The notes under the pieces: generated by a model
The model's database searches: none
Told to the model about the DNA's origin: nothing
The model's input: the letters and a program-made list of their open reading frames with translations, nothing else
Part shown: positions 9,299-17,970 of the stretch, one piece after another
How positions within the stretch are numbered: the stretch's first letter is position 1
Layout: each line of letters begins with the position of its first letter
Program-made: the position numbers and the translations under genes
NCBI RefSeq assembly: GCF_002086675.1
Contig: NZ_MVIF01000036.1
Span: 1 to 46,359 of the forward strand
Direction of reading: 5' to 3'
Origin: Mycobacterium persicum
GTDB taxonomy: Bacteria; Actinomycetota; Actinomycetes; Mycobacteriales; Mycobacteriaceae
Length of the DNA stretch: 46,359 bases

Positions 9299-10639
9299 GT
9301 GAACATCCTGTCGCGGATCTTTGCCCGGACGCCTTCGTTGCGGACGCGGGTGGTGGTCGCGACAGCGATCGGCGCCGCGATCCCGGTACTCATCGTCGGA
9401 ACCGTGGTCTGGGTGGGGATCACCAACGACCGCAAAGAGCGGCTGGACCGCCGCCTGGACGAGGCGGCGGGCTTCGCGATCCCGTTCGTGCCGCGCGGCC
9501 TCGACGAAATACCGCGCTCCCCCAACGACCGCGACGCCCTCATCACGGTCCGCCGCGGCGACCTGGTCAAGTCGAATTCCGACATCACCTTGCCCAAGCT
9601 GCACAAGGACTACGCCGACACCTACATCGGCGGAGTGCGCTACCGGGTGCGCACGGTGGAGATCCCGGGGCCCGAGCCGACGTCGGTAGCGGTCGGCGCG
9701 ACCTATGACGCCACCGTCGCCGAGACCAACAACCTGCACCGCCGGGTGCTGTTGATCTGTGCTTTCGCCATCGGCGCGGCAGCGGTGTTCGCCTGGCTGC
9801 TGGCCGTGTTCGCGGTGCGGCCGTTCAAACAGCTGGCCGAACAAACGCGCTCGATCGACGCCGGGGACGAGGCGCCGCGGGTCGAAGTGCACGGCGCCAG
9901 CGAAGCCATCGAGATCGCCGAGGCGATGCGAGGCATGCTGCAGCGCATCTGGAACGAGCAAATCCGCACTAAGGAGGCGCTGGCGTCGGCTCGCGACTTC
10001 GCCGCGGTGTCCTCCCACGAATTGCGCACTCCGTTGACGGCAATGCGGACCAATCTCGAGGTGCTGTCTACCTTGGACCTGCCCGAAGACCAACGCAAAG
10101 AAGTGCTCAATGACGTGATCCGCACCCAGTCGCGCATCGAAGCCACCCTCAGCGCGCTGGAGCGGCTGGCCCAGGGCGAATTGTCGACCTCGGACGATCA
10201 TGTGCCGGTTGACATCACCGAGCTGCTCGACCGCGCGGCCCACGACGCGATGCGCATCTACCCCGATCTCGACGTCTCGCTGGTGCCGTCGCCGACCTGC
10301 ATCATCGTCGGGCTGCCCGCCGGTTTGCGGCTGGCCGTCGACAACGCCATCGCCAACGCCGTCAAGCACGGCGGCGCCACCCGGGTGCAGCTGTCGGCCG
10401 TCAGTTCGCGGGCCGGCGTCGAGATCGCCATCGACGACAACGGCAGCGGAGTACCCGAAGAAGAGCGCCAGGTGGTGTTCGACCGGTTCTCCCGCGGATC
10501 AACGGCGTCCCACTCGGGATCCGGTCTCGGGCTGGCGCTGGTGGCGCAGCAGGCCCAGCTGCACGGCGGGACCGCGTCTTTGCAGGACAGCCCACTGGGC
10601 GGCGCACGGCTGCTGCTGAAGCTTCCGGGCCCGAGCTAA
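9299..10639 (+). CDS. prrB: Sensor histidine kinase PrrB
   Basis: 446 residues, the same length as Rv0902c. Order: transmembrane helix (about 18-42), extracytoplasmic sensor (about 43-148), second transmembrane helix (about 149-172), HAMP, then the dimerisation domain with SSHELRTPLTAM, where His240 is the expected phosphorylation site. The ATPase domain has the N box (DNAIANAVKHGG), G1 (DDNGSGVP) and G2 (GSGLGLALV). The GTG start directly abuts the prrA TGA with no spacer, so translation is coupled. Transcription converges with arfC, whose stop is 1 base away. Confidence 0.97.
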   Translation: MNILSRIFARTPSLRTRVVVATAIGAAIPVLIVGTVVWVGITNDRKERLDRRLDEAAGFAIPFVPRGLDEIPRSPNDRDALITVRRGDLVKSNSDITLPKLHKDYADTYIGGVRYRVRTVEIPGPEPTSVAVGATYDATVAETNNLHRRVLLICAFAIGAAAVFAWLLAVFAVRPFKQLAEQTRSIDAGDEAPRVEVHGASEAIEIAEAMRGMLQRIWNEQIRTKEALASARDFAAVSSHELRTPLTAMRTNLEVLSTLDLPEDQRKEVLNDVIRTQSRIEATLSALERLAQGELSTSDDHVPVDITELLDRAAHDAMRIYPDLDVSLVPSPTCIIVGLPAGLRLAVDNAIANAVKHGGATRVQLSAVSSRAGVEIAIDDNGSGVPEEERQVVFDRFSRGSTASHSGSGLGLALVAQQAQLHGGTASLQDSPLGGARLLLKLPGPS

Positions 10640-10640
10640 C

Positions 10641-11201
10641 TCACTCCCGTCGCGCGCTCTTGCGCCAGGGCGTGAAAAAGGCCCGTGCCGCGGCGGCCTC
10701 GTCCTGGAACCAGACCTGGGCCGCGGTCGCGTCGTAGTCGGGGTCGTCGGGGGTGTAATAGAGCCTGGTATCCGTGCGGCCCTTGACCAGCCATCCCTCC
10801 GGTCCGCTGCCGTCGGCGCAGGCGCGCGCGGAGCCCGGGCCGTAGGGGGCAAACCGCACCGGGGATTGCGGCGAAGTTTCCCCAGTGACCGCGGTCTGCT
10901 CAGCCGACTCCGTCGCGTCCGGGACCTGTTGTGCCGACGTAACTTTCGCGGGTGCGATCTCGTGCGTTGCCGCCGGGTCCGCATCGGGGGTCTCGGGTCT
11001 GGGCGTCTTCTTGGCGGCCGGGATCTTCTTCGCCGGCGCCCCCTTGCGGGCGACGACCTTCTGCGCCGGCCGGCGTGGCACGGCGCTCGACTTGCGTTGC
11101 GGCAGTTGGTCTTTGACGGGGCGGATCATCAGCGTGAAGGTCAGCAGCATGCCGAGGGCGAAAGCCAGGCCCACCAGCCACCAGTGCACGTTGCCCGTCA
11201 C
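10641..11201 (-). CDS. arfC: Membrane protein ArfC (Rv0901 family)
   Basis: 186 residues. One N-terminal membrane helix (about 8-26), then a long Lys/Ala/Pro-rich low-complexity stretch (about 35-90) and a C-terminal segment with GPGSARACADGSGPEGWLVKGR, the conserved core seen in several mycobacterial membrane proteins. Third gene of arfA-arfB-arfC, which in M. tuberculosis is needed for growth at acidic pH through ammonia release (arf, ammonia release facilitator). The GTG start overlaps the arfB stop by GTGA. It is a little longer than the M. tuberculosis form, mainly in the linker. Confidence 0.88.
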   Translation of the reverse strand: MTGNVHWWLVGLAFALGMLLTFTLMIRPVKDQLPQRKSSAVPRRPAQKVVARKGAPAKKIPAAKKTPRPETPDADPAATHEIAPAKVTSAQQVPDATESAEQTAVTGETSPQSPVRFAPYGPGSARACADGSGPEGWLVKGRTDTRLYYTPDDPDYDATAAQVWFQDEAAAARAFFTPWRKSARRE

Positions 11202-11344
11202 GGCGCTGCGTCCGTCTCATGCGGCTCGTGCACATGCTGTTCTTGGCCGGCGGGCTTGACGAAGACAGTGGCGATCACCCATGCGAGAGCCGAGCCTGCC
11301 ACGAAGGCAGCCAGGTAGTACAACCACTGGATCACGAAATCCAC
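11198..11344 (-). CDS. arfB: Small membrane protein ArfB (Rv0900 family)
   Basis: A 48-residue protein from GTG at 11344: VDFVIQWLYYLAAFVAGS... then a single membrane helix (about 4-29) and a hydrophilic His/Glu-rich tail ending AAP. AGGAGAA lies 7 bases before the GTG. It sits 12 bases after the arfA stop and overlaps arfC by 4 bases, exactly the arf operon arrangement. H37Rv ArfB is 50 residues. Its molecular role is not known beyond the operon's role in acid adaptation. Confidence 0.88.
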   Translation of the reverse strand: MDFVIQWLYYLAAFVAGSALAWVIATVFVKPAGQEQHVHEPHETDAAP

Positions 11345-11356
11345 GCTGGATTCTCC

Positions 11357-12358
11357 TTAGCTGACCACGATTTCGACGCGGCGATTCTTGGCGCGACCCT
11401 CGGGTGTGTCATTGCCGGCGATGGGGTTGGCGGAACCGTAGCCCTGGGCGGTGATGTGATCGCGGGCAACTCCCTGGGCGGCGAGGAAGTCGGCGACGGT
11501 GGTGGCCCGCTGAACACTCAACGGAAAGTTGATGCCCTCGCCGCCGCCGTTGTCGGAGTAGCCGTTAACGGTGACGCGTGCGTCCGGACAGGCTTTGAGT
11601 TTGGCGGCTACCTGGCTCAGGATCTGGTTGTCGGCAGGGGTCAGGCTGACCCCGTCGTTCTTAAAGGCGATCGCCCCGCCCGTCAGAGCATTGATGGCCG
11701 CCGGTAGGTCGGCGCACGGTCCAGAGGCACCGGAACCTGGCGGTGGACTGGCGCCCGGCGTCGGGGACGGAGCCTTGACCTCAATGTTGTTGGTGACATT
11801 GACTCCGGGCCAAGCAGTCTTGGCCGCACGCTCCACCGCATCTTTCTGGTCGGGCGATGCGGCGGTTCCCGACAAGGTCACGGTGTTTCCCTCGACCTTC
11901 AGGCTGAAGTCCGGGATTGCGGCGCCGGCGGTGAAAACCGGTTCCGCGTTTGCGAAATCAAGGGCGCGGACCAGAGGATCGATACGGATTTGATCGATGA
12001 CGATGACGCCCGGAGTCAGCACGTTTCTCAGGGCCGCCAGCAGCGCCGCCTTGGAATTGTCATCGGGAAAATCGCCGATAAGCGTAATGGTGTTGCCGCT
12101 GCGGCTGATTGAAAGCAGCGACCATGACACGTCGGAGGCGCTGGAGGTGCTACTGGTCGTTGTCAGGGTGGGCAGGTCACCGGCCGGCCCTGTGACGGAG
12201 GTGGGGCGTTCGAACATGCCGTAACCGATTGCCGCTATCAGCAACGGAATAACCGCCAGCGCGATCAGCCAGGCGACGCCGAGTGGGTGCCGACGAAGTC
12301 TCCACGCGCGGCTGGGTGCGGGCGGCATGTCTGAGACCGGCTGGCTACCCACCATCAC
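11357..12358 (-). CDS. arfA: OmpA-family protein ArfA (OmpATb)
   Basis: 333 residues. An N-terminal membrane anchor (about 30-50) is followed by a BON-type middle domain (about 75-195) and a C-terminal OmpA peptidoglycan-binding domain (about 215-333) with [13 protein letters not shown] and the terminal [16 protein letters not shown]. This corresponds to Rv0899, formerly called an outer-membrane porin and now regarded as an ammonia-release/acid adaptation protein. A Pro/Ser/Gly linker separates the two domains. An in-frame ATG one codon later is equally possible. First gene of arfABC and divergent from the small protein at 12460. Confidence 0.94.
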   Translation of the reverse strand: MMVGSQPVSDMPPAPSRAWRLRRHPLGVAWLIALAVIPLLIAAIGYGMFERPTSVTGPAGDLPTLTTTSSTSSASDVSWSLLSISRSGNTITLIGDFPDDNSKAALLAALRNVLTPGVIVIDQIRIDPLVRALDFANAEPVFTAGAAIPDFSLKVEGNTVTLSGTAASPDQKDAVERAAKTAWPGVNVTNNIEVKAPSPTPGASPPPGSGASGPCADLPAAINALTGGAIAFKNDGVSLTPADNQILSQVAAKLKACPDARVTVNGYSDNGGGEGINFPLSVQRATTVADFLAAQGVARDHITAQGYGSANPIAGNDTPEGRAKNRRVEIVVS

Positions 12359-12459
12359 CCCGCCTCTCGCCGTCGAAAAGTGTCTGTCCCGCCCTCAGGC
12401 GATATGCAGCCTACCGACTGTCCAGCGGCGAAACTGCCAATGTCAGGCACACTGGAGCA

Positions 12460-12723
12460 ATGGCTAGCGAGAGCAAACCAACCGACAGCGAGACCCTGGC
12501 GCAGATCCGCGACCTGGTCGCCGAGGAGAAGGCGCTGCGTACCCGGCTGCAGCAGGGTGACATCACCGAGTCCGATGAGCATCAGCAACTGCGCCGCATC
12601 GCAATCGAACTGGACCAGTGCTGGGACCTGTTGCGGCAGCGACGGGCACTGCGGGAAACCGGTGGTGACCCGCACGAGGCACACCTTCGTCCCGGCGGCC
12701 AAGTCGAGGGCTACCTCAGCTAG
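12460..12723 (+). CDS. Small helical DUF2630-type protein (Rv0898c family)
   Basis: 87 residues, the size of Rv0898c: MASESKPTDSETLAQIRDLV... It is almost entirely alpha-helical and charged, with a helical hairpin LVAEEKALRTRLQQGDITE and WDLLRQRRALR, and ends in GGQVEGYLS. No signal or catalytic motif was seen. Function unknown; the conserved core is a short coiled-coil-like fold. It starts 101 bases from arfA on the other strand and is followed after 30 bases by the FAD protein, so the two probably form an operon. Confidence 0.85.
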   Translation: MASESKPTDSETLAQIRDLVAEEKALRTRLQQGDITESDEHQQLRRIAIELDQCWDLLRQRRALRETGGDPHEAHLRPGGQVEGYLS

Positions 12724-12753
12724 CACCGATCCGGGCTTCCTGTCGACACCACC

Positions 12754-14319
12754 ATGCGGGAATTCGATGTCGTCGTCGTCGGCGGCGGTCACAATGGCCT
12801 GGTCGCGGCCGGCTACCTGGCCCGGGCGGGGCTCGGGGTGCGGGTGCTGGAGCGGCTGTCACACACCGGCGGGGCAGCGGTGTCGGCGCAGGCCTTCGCC
12901 GGCGTCGAGGTCCGGCTGTCGCGGTATTCCTATCTGGTCAGCCTGTTACCCCGCCGCATCGTCGACGACCTGGGCGCGCATGTCCGGTTGGCCCGTCGAC
13001 CGTATTCGTCGTATACGCCGGACCCGGCTACCGCCGGGCGGTCCGGTCTGCTCGTCGGGCCGAACGGCGCGGGCACCTTCGCTGCGATCGGCGCCGCGGC
13101 TGACGAGCATGGCTTCGACGCCTTCTACCGCCGTTGCCGACTGGTGACCGAACGGCTCTGGCCGACGCTGCTCGAGCCGCTGCGCACTCGGCAGCAGGCA
13201 CGCCGCGCCGTCGTGGACCGCGCCGGCCGCGCGGCGGCGCTCGCCTGGCAGGCCATGATCGACGAGCCGATCGGACACGCCATTACCGGCGCGGTGGCTA
13301 ACGACCTGGTCCGGGGGGTGATTGCGACCGACGCGCTGATCGGCACCTTCGCGCGACTGGACGACCCGTCGCTGAGGCAGAACATCTGCTTCCTGTACCA
13401 CGTGCTGGGCGGGGGTACCGGAGACTGGGACGTCCCGGTCGGCGGCATGGGTTCGGTGACGTCGGCCCTGGCTGCCGCAGCCGCCCGCCATGGTGCCGAA
13501 ATAACCACTGGCGCGGATGTTTTCGCGGTAGATCCGACGGGGGAGGTGTATTACCGCGCGGACGGCGACGAGCATGCGATCCGAGGGCGGTTCGTGCTGG
13601 CCGGGGTGACACCGGCGGTCTTGGCCGGCCTGCTGGGCGAACCGGAGCCCTTGCTGACCCCGGGCGCCCAGATCAAGGTGAATATGGTGGTACGCCGACT
13701 ACCCCGGTTGCGGGACGCCGGCGTCACCCCGGAGCAGGCCTTCGCCGGGACCTTGCACGTCAACGAGACCTGGACCCAGCTGGACACCGCGTATTCGCAC
13801 GCAACCGGCGGGCGGCTGCCCGACCCGTTGCCGTGCGAGGCGTACTGCCATTCGCTGACCGATCCCAGCATCCTGCCGGACCGGCTGCGCGACGCGGGAG
13901 TGCACACCATGACCGTGTTCGGCTTGCACACGCCACATTCGCTGTGCTCGGCCGCCGACCCGGATACCGTCCGCGGCCACCTGACGCAGACGGTGCTTTC
14001 GTCACTGAATTCGGTTCTGGCCGAACCTATTCAGGATCTCCTGATGACCGACGCGGACGGCCGGCCGTGCATCGAGACCACCACCACGCTGGACCTGCAG
14101 CACGCGCTGCACATGACCGGCGGCAACATCTTCCACGGCGCCCTGTCGTGGCCGTTCACCGAGAACGACGAGCCACTGGACACACCGGCCCGGCAATGGG
14201 GCGTGGCTACCGGCCACGAGCGGATCATGCTGTGCGGCTCGGGAGCCCGCCGCGGCGGCGCGGTATCGGGCATCGGCGGGCACAATGCCGCCATGGCGGT
14301 GTTGGCTGCACTCGACTAG
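12754..14319 (+). CDS. FAD-dependent phytoene-desaturase-like oxidoreductase (Rv0897c family)
   Basis: 521 residues. The N-terminus carries a dinucleotide-binding fold (VVVVGGGHNGLVAAGYLARAG, about residues 5-26, with GGGxxG), followed by LERLSHTGGAAVS. The C-terminus has CGSGARRGGAVSGIGGHNAA, typical for the flavin-binding end of carotenoid/amine oxidoreductases. The family includes pyridine nucleotide-disulphide and retinol-saturase-like enzymes; the substrate here is unknown. It converges on gltA2, leaving 17 bases between stops. Confidence 0.9.
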   Translation: MREFDVVVVGGGHNGLVAAGYLARAGLGVRVLERLSHTGGAAVSAQAFAGVEVRLSRYSYLVSLLPRRIVDDLGAHVRLARRPYSSYTPDPATAGRSGLLVGPNGAGTFAAIGAAADEHGFDAFYRRCRLVTERLWPTLLEPLRTRQQARRAVVDRAGRAAALAWQAMIDEPIGHAITGAVANDLVRGVIATDALIGTFARLDDPSLRQNICFLYHVLGGGTGDWDVPVGGMGSVTSALAAAAARHGAEITTGADVFAVDPTGEVYYRADGDEHAIRGRFVLAGVTPAVLAGLLGEPEPLLTPGAQIKVNMVVRRLPRLRDAGVTPEQAFAGTLHVNETWTQLDTAYSHATGGRLPDPLPCEAYCHSLTDPSILPDRLRDAGVHTMTVFGLHTPHSLCSAADPDTVRGHLTQTVLSSLNSVLAEPIQDLLMTDADGRPCIETTTTLDLQHALHMTGGNIFHGALSWPFTENDEPLDTPARQWGVATGHERIMLCGSGARRGGAVSGIGGHNAAMAVLAALD

Positions 14320-14336
14320 CACTCGGTTAGCGGCAA

Positions 14337-15632
14337 TTACCGCCCATCGATGGCCACGTAATCGCGCGCGGTGTAGCCGGTGTAGATCTGGCGCGGCCGG
14401 CCGATCTTGCTGTCGCCCTCGTCGTGCATCTCCCGCCAGTGCGCGATCCACCCCGGGAGCCGGCCCAGCGCAAACAGCACGGTGAACATCCGAGTCGGGA
14501 AACCGAGCGCACGGTAGATCAGGCCGGTGTAGAAGTCGACGTTCGGGTAGAGCTTGCGCTCGATGAAGTAGTCGTCGGTCAGCGCCGCCTCTTCGAGCTC
14601 CTTGGCGATGCCCAGCAGGGAGTCGTCGCCTCCCAGCTTGGACAGGATCTTGTCGGCCTGCTCCTTGACGATCCGCGCGCGTGGGTCGTAGTTCTTGTAG
14701 ACCCGGTGGCCGAAGCCCATCAATTTGACGCCGGCCTCGCGGTTTTTCACCTTGCGGACGAATTCGTCCACGTCGTCGCCGCTCTCGCGGATCTGCTCCA
14801 GCATTTCCAGCACCGCTTGGTTGGCGCCGCCGTGCAGCGGGCCCCACAGCGCGTTGATGCCGCCGGAGATGGAGGTGAACAGGTTGGCCCGCGACGAGCC
14901 CACCAGTCGCACCGTCGATGTCGAACAGTTCTGCTCATGGTCGGCGTGCAGGATGAACAGCATGTCCAGCGCCCGCACCACTTCCGGGTCGGCCTGGTAG
15001 GGCTCGGCCGGAAAGCCAAACGTCATCCGGAGGAAGTTCTCCACCAGCGTCAGCGAGTTCTCCGGGTAGAGGAAGGGCTGGCCGACCGACTTCTTATAGG
15101 CGTAGGCAGCAATGGTGGGCAGCTTGGCCAGCAACCGAATGGTCGAGAGCTCAACTTGGTTGTTGTCCATCGGGTCCAGGGCATCCTGGTAATACGCCGA
15201 GAGGGCGTTGACCACGCTGGACAGCACCGGCATCGGGTGTGCGTTGCGCGGAAACCCGTCGAAGAACCGCTTCAGGTCCTCGTGCAGCATGGTGTGGCGC
15301 TGGATGCGGCCGGTGAATTCGGCCAGCTGGTCAGGGGTGGGCAGCTCGCCGTAGATCAGCAGGTAGGAGACCTCGATGAAGGTCGACTTCTCAGCCAGCT
15401 GGTCAATCGGGTAACCGCGATAACGCAGAATGCCGGCGTCTCCGTCGATGTAGGTGATGGAGCTCTTGCACGAAGCGGTGTTCACAAAGCCGACGTCGAA
15501 TGTGGTGTAGCCGGTCTTAGACAGCAGCGGCCCGAGCGAAATCCCGTCCGCACCTTCGGTGGCATGGGCGATCTGCAGCTCGATCTCGCCCCCCGGGTAC
15601 TTCAGAGTTGCGGTGTCGTCGGTGTCGGCCAC
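14337..15632 (-). CDS. gltA2: Citrate synthase GltA2 (main type I)
   Basis: 431 residues from the GTG at 15632, matching M. tuberculosis GltA2 (Rv0896) in length and nearly residue for residue. It condenses oxaloacetate with acetyl-CoA to citrate. Active-site sequences: [19 protein letters not shown] (His of the first catalytic pair), [15 protein letters not shown] (second His), and the catalytic Asp in the YPNVDFYTG stretch. The longer open frame upstream is not used: AAAGGGG lies 5-6 bases before this GTG and family homology begins here ([18 protein letters not shown]). A TATACG -10 candidate lies at 15683-15678. Confidence 0.97.
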   Translation of the reverse strand: MADTDDTATLKYPGGEIELQIAHATEGADGISLGPLLSKTGYTTFDVGFVNTASCKSSITYIDGDAGILRYRGYPIDQLAEKSTFIEVSYLLIYGELPTPDQLAEFTGRIQRHTMLHEDLKRFFDGFPRNAHPMPVLSSVVNALSAYYQDALDPMDNNQVELSTIRLLAKLPTIAAYAYKKSVGQPFLYPENSLTLVENFLRMTFGFPAEPYQADPEVVRALDMLFILHADHEQNCSTSTVRLVGSSRANLFTSISGGINALWGPLHGGANQAVLEMLEQIRESGDDVDEFVRKVKNREAGVKLMGFGHRVYKNYDPRARIVKEQADKILSKLGGDDSLLGIAKELEEAALTDDYFIERKLYPNVDFYTGLIYRALGFPTRMFTVLFALGRLPGWIAHWREMHDEGDSKIGRPRQIYTGYTARDYVAIDGR

Positions 15633-16070
15633 GAGAACCCCTTTGCGCTCTGGCTGATATGGCAGCCCCACTCGGTGCGTATAGGTGAAGGTAGTCGTTG
15701 ACGCGACGCCGCGCCTGCCCGGGGTCGAATCTGCTGGTCGGGCGGTGCTTGTCGGGTCTTTCCGGGCTTGTCCGCATGCGCGGTATGCCTTCGCCCGCTT
15801 GGGGCGTCTCGAGTGTGCGCCTGCGGCGTCGAGCGTGCGGCTCTGGCGAGCCCAAGGCCCTTGGGGCCACCGTGAGCTCACTTTCGAAGCCACCACTACA
15901 CACTCGGCCCGCCAGCGGCTTGATGCCGCATCGCGGCGGCGCGCAATGCCCCTATACGGCTTCGCGGCCCGCGTCGACGCCGTCGCATGACCCATTCGCG
16001 AGCGTGACGTCGGGACGAGTTTCGGCACGGATCCTCGCCCTGACGTCACGCTGGGCGCGCATCGGGCCCG
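15633..16070. other. gltA2 upstream region and pdxH 3' hairpin
   Basis: 438 bases without a convincing gene; open frames here lack family features. On the minus strand TATACG (15683-15678) is a possible gltA2 -10 box. The far end holds the long inverted repeat 16001-16052, listed separately. In H37Rv several genes (Rv0890c-Rv0895) lie between gltA2 and citA; here there is only pdxH. Confidence 0.5.
16001..16052 (-). terminator. Long inverted repeat downstream of pdxH (terminator or REP-like element)
   Basis: Arms 16001-16019 and 16034-16052 (AGCGTGACGTCGGGACGAG against its reverse complement) pair at 17 of 19 positions around a 14-base loop. It begins 19 bases after the pdxH stop, so in the pdxH transcript it folds right after translation ends. 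No U-tract follows. It could equally be a dispersed palindromic repeat. Confidence 0.55.
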
Positions 16071-16718
16071 CTAGGGCTGCAGCCGCTCGATATGACCGTC
16101 GGCGACCCGGATCCTGTTGTGTACCCGGTTTTCCCGGCCCTGCCAGAACTCCACCACCTCAGGGCCGATGAGATAACCGCCCCAGTTCGGCGGAACCGGA
16201 ATGCGCTCCGCATCGGCGAACCGCGCAGTCACCTCAGCAAGTTGATCGAGCAGCGCCGCGCGTGAGGCGATCGGCTGCGACTGGTGCGACGCCCACGCTC
16301 CCAGCTGCGACCCACGCGGTCGCTGGGACCAGTACTGCTCGGTCACTCGGGGATCAACCCGGCTCACCGGGCCCCGGATGTGGACCTGTCGACCCAGCTG
16401 ATACCACGGAAAGGTGACCGATGCATAAGGCACAGCCGCCAACTCGGCGCCCTTGGCCGACTCGTAGTTGGTGACAAAGGTGATCCCCGTCTCGTCCACG
16501 CCCTTGCACAGCACCGATCGGCTGACCGGACGGCCCGCTGCGACGGTAGCCAGCACCATCGCATTCGGCTCGGCGACGCCGGCGCGCTGAGCGTCGGCAA
16601 GCCAGGTGCGAAACAAGGCCAGCCACCCGTGCGCGAGCCAGGATTCATCCAGGTCGGGGCTCCCGTCCTTCTCGACGGACCCGTACTCCACCCGCATTCC
16701 AGCCAGATGATCTGTCAT
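16071..16718 (-). CDS. pdxH: Pyridoxamine/pyridoxine 5'-phosphate oxidase PdxH
   Basis: 215 residues from ATG at 16718. FMN-dependent oxidation of PNP/PMP to pyridoxal phosphate. Visible signatures: [10 protein letters not shown] and [12 protein letters not shown] (FMN-binding barrel), [11 protein letters not shown], a run [28 protein letters not shown] (substrate pocket, family motif) and the C-terminal dimerisation motif [19 protein letters not shown]. The family's usual WQG-xxx-RLHDR reads here [11 protein letters not shown], a small deviation (His-Asn in place of His-Asp). The start is 70 bases from citA on the other strand. Its product PLP is the cofactor of SerC further along. Confidence 0.93.
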   Translation of the reverse strand: MTDHLAGMRVEYGSVEKDGSPDLDESWLAHGWLALFRTWLADAQRAGVAEPNAMVLATVAAGRPVSRSVLCKGVDETGITFVTNYESAKGAELAAVPYASVTFPWYQLGRQVHIRGPVSRVDPRVTEQYWSQRPRGSQLGAWASHQSQPIASRAALLDQLAEVTARFADAERIPVPPNWGGYLIGPEVVEFWQGRENRVHNRIRVADGHIERLQP

Positions 16719-16788
16719 CGTGTCAACGCTAGCGGCGTCGCTACCAGCCGGTAGCGTCCGCGGGGAGGTGGGGTGCGAGAATTTGCCT

Positions 16789-17910
16789 ATGACTGTGGTC
16801 CCGGAAGATTTTGTCCCTGGTCTTGATGGCGTGGTGGCCTTCACCACCGAGATTGCCGAGCCGGATAAAGATGGCGGCGCATTGCGCTACCGCGGCGTCG
16901 ATATCGAAGATCTGGTGAGTCAACGGGTCACATTCGGAGACGTGTGGGCGCTGCTGGTGGACGGCGAATTCGGCCATGGACTGCCGCCGGCCGAACCGTT
17001 CCCGCTGCCCATCCACACCGGCGACGTGCGGGTCGACGTGCAGGCGGGACTGGCGATGCTGGCCCCCATCTGGGGGTACGCGCCGTTGCTCGACATCGAC
17101 GATCGCACGGCCCGCGAACAGCTGGCCCGTGCATCGGTGATGGCATTGTCCTACGTCGCGCAATCCGCGCGCGGCATCTACCAGCCGGCCGTACCACAGC
17201 GAGTCATCGACGAATGTTCCACGGTGACAGCGCGTTTCATGACCCGGTGGCAAGGCGAGCCGGACCCCAGGCATGTCGACGCCATCGACGCGTACTGGGT
17301 GTCGGCGGCCGAGCACGGCATGAACGCCTCGACGTTCACCGCACGCGTGATCGCCTCCACGGGTGCAGACGTCGCCGCAGCGCTGTCCGGAGCGATCGGC
17401 GCGATGAGCGGACCGCTGCACGGCGGCGCGCCGGCGCGGGTGCTTCCGATGCTCGAAGAAGTCGAGCGCACCGGCGATGCGCGTGGTCTGGTCAAGAAGA
17501 TCTTGGATCGTGGCGACAAGCTGATGGGCTTTGGGCACCGGGTCTATCGCGCCGAGGACCCGCGGGCGCGGGTCTTGCGCGCAACCGCGGAACGATTGGG
17601 CGCACCGCGCTACGACGTCGCCATGGCGCTGGAGCAGGCAGCACTGGCTGAGCTGCGGGAACGCCGCCCGGACCGGGCGATCGAGACCAATGTGGAATTC
17701 TGGGCCGCTGTCATCCTGGACTTCGCCAGAGTGCCGGCGAACATGATGCCGGCGATGTTCACCTGCGGACGCACCGCTGGCTGGTGTGCGCACATCCTTG
17801 AGCAGAAGCGACTCGGCAAGCTGGTCCGCCCGTCGGCCATTTATGTCGGGCCGGGCCCGCGCAGCCCCGAATCTGTCGCAGGGTGGGACCAGGTTCTCAC
17901 GTCCGCTTGA
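16789..17910 (+). CDS. citA: Second citrate synthase CitA
   Basis: 373 residues, the length of M. tuberculosis CitA (Rv0889c). Catalytic regions: [15 protein letters not shown] (first His), [18 protein letters not shown] (second His), and the Asp in [10 protein letters not shown], where the Asp of classical citrate synthase is Glu. In that position GltA2 has NVDFYTG. The start ATG at 16789 gives the family N-terminus ([14 protein letters not shown]). Paired with gltA2 nearby, so the region holds both citrate synthases. Whether CitA serves the TCA cycle or the methylcitrate side cannot be told from sequence. Confidence 0.94.
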   Translation: MTVVPEDFVPGLDGVVAFTTEIAEPDKDGGALRYRGVDIEDLVSQRVTFGDVWALLVDGEFGHGLPPAEPFPLPIHTGDVRVDVQAGLAMLAPIWGYAPLLDIDDRTAREQLARASVMALSYVAQSARGIYQPAVPQRVIDECSTVTARFMTRWQGEPDPRHVDAIDAYWVSAAEHGMNASTFTARVIASTGADVAAALSGAIGAMSGPLHGGAPARVLPMLEEVERTGDARGLVKKILDRGDKLMGFGHRVYRAEDPRARVLRATAERLGAPRYDVAMALEQAALAELRERRPDRAIETNVEFWAAVILDFARVPANMMPAMFTCGRTAGWCAHILEQKRLGKLVRPSAIYVGPGPRSPESVAGWDQVLTSA

Positions 17911-17970
17911 TTCGACACCTGATGCGATGCGAAGGGCACCCCGCCACCAGCCGTCACCGACAGTTGCGGC

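Noticed and set aside
8615..10369. 584-codon open frame opposite prrA and prrB
   Set aside because: His/Arg/Gln-rich antisense frame; prrA/prrB are unmistakable on the other strand.
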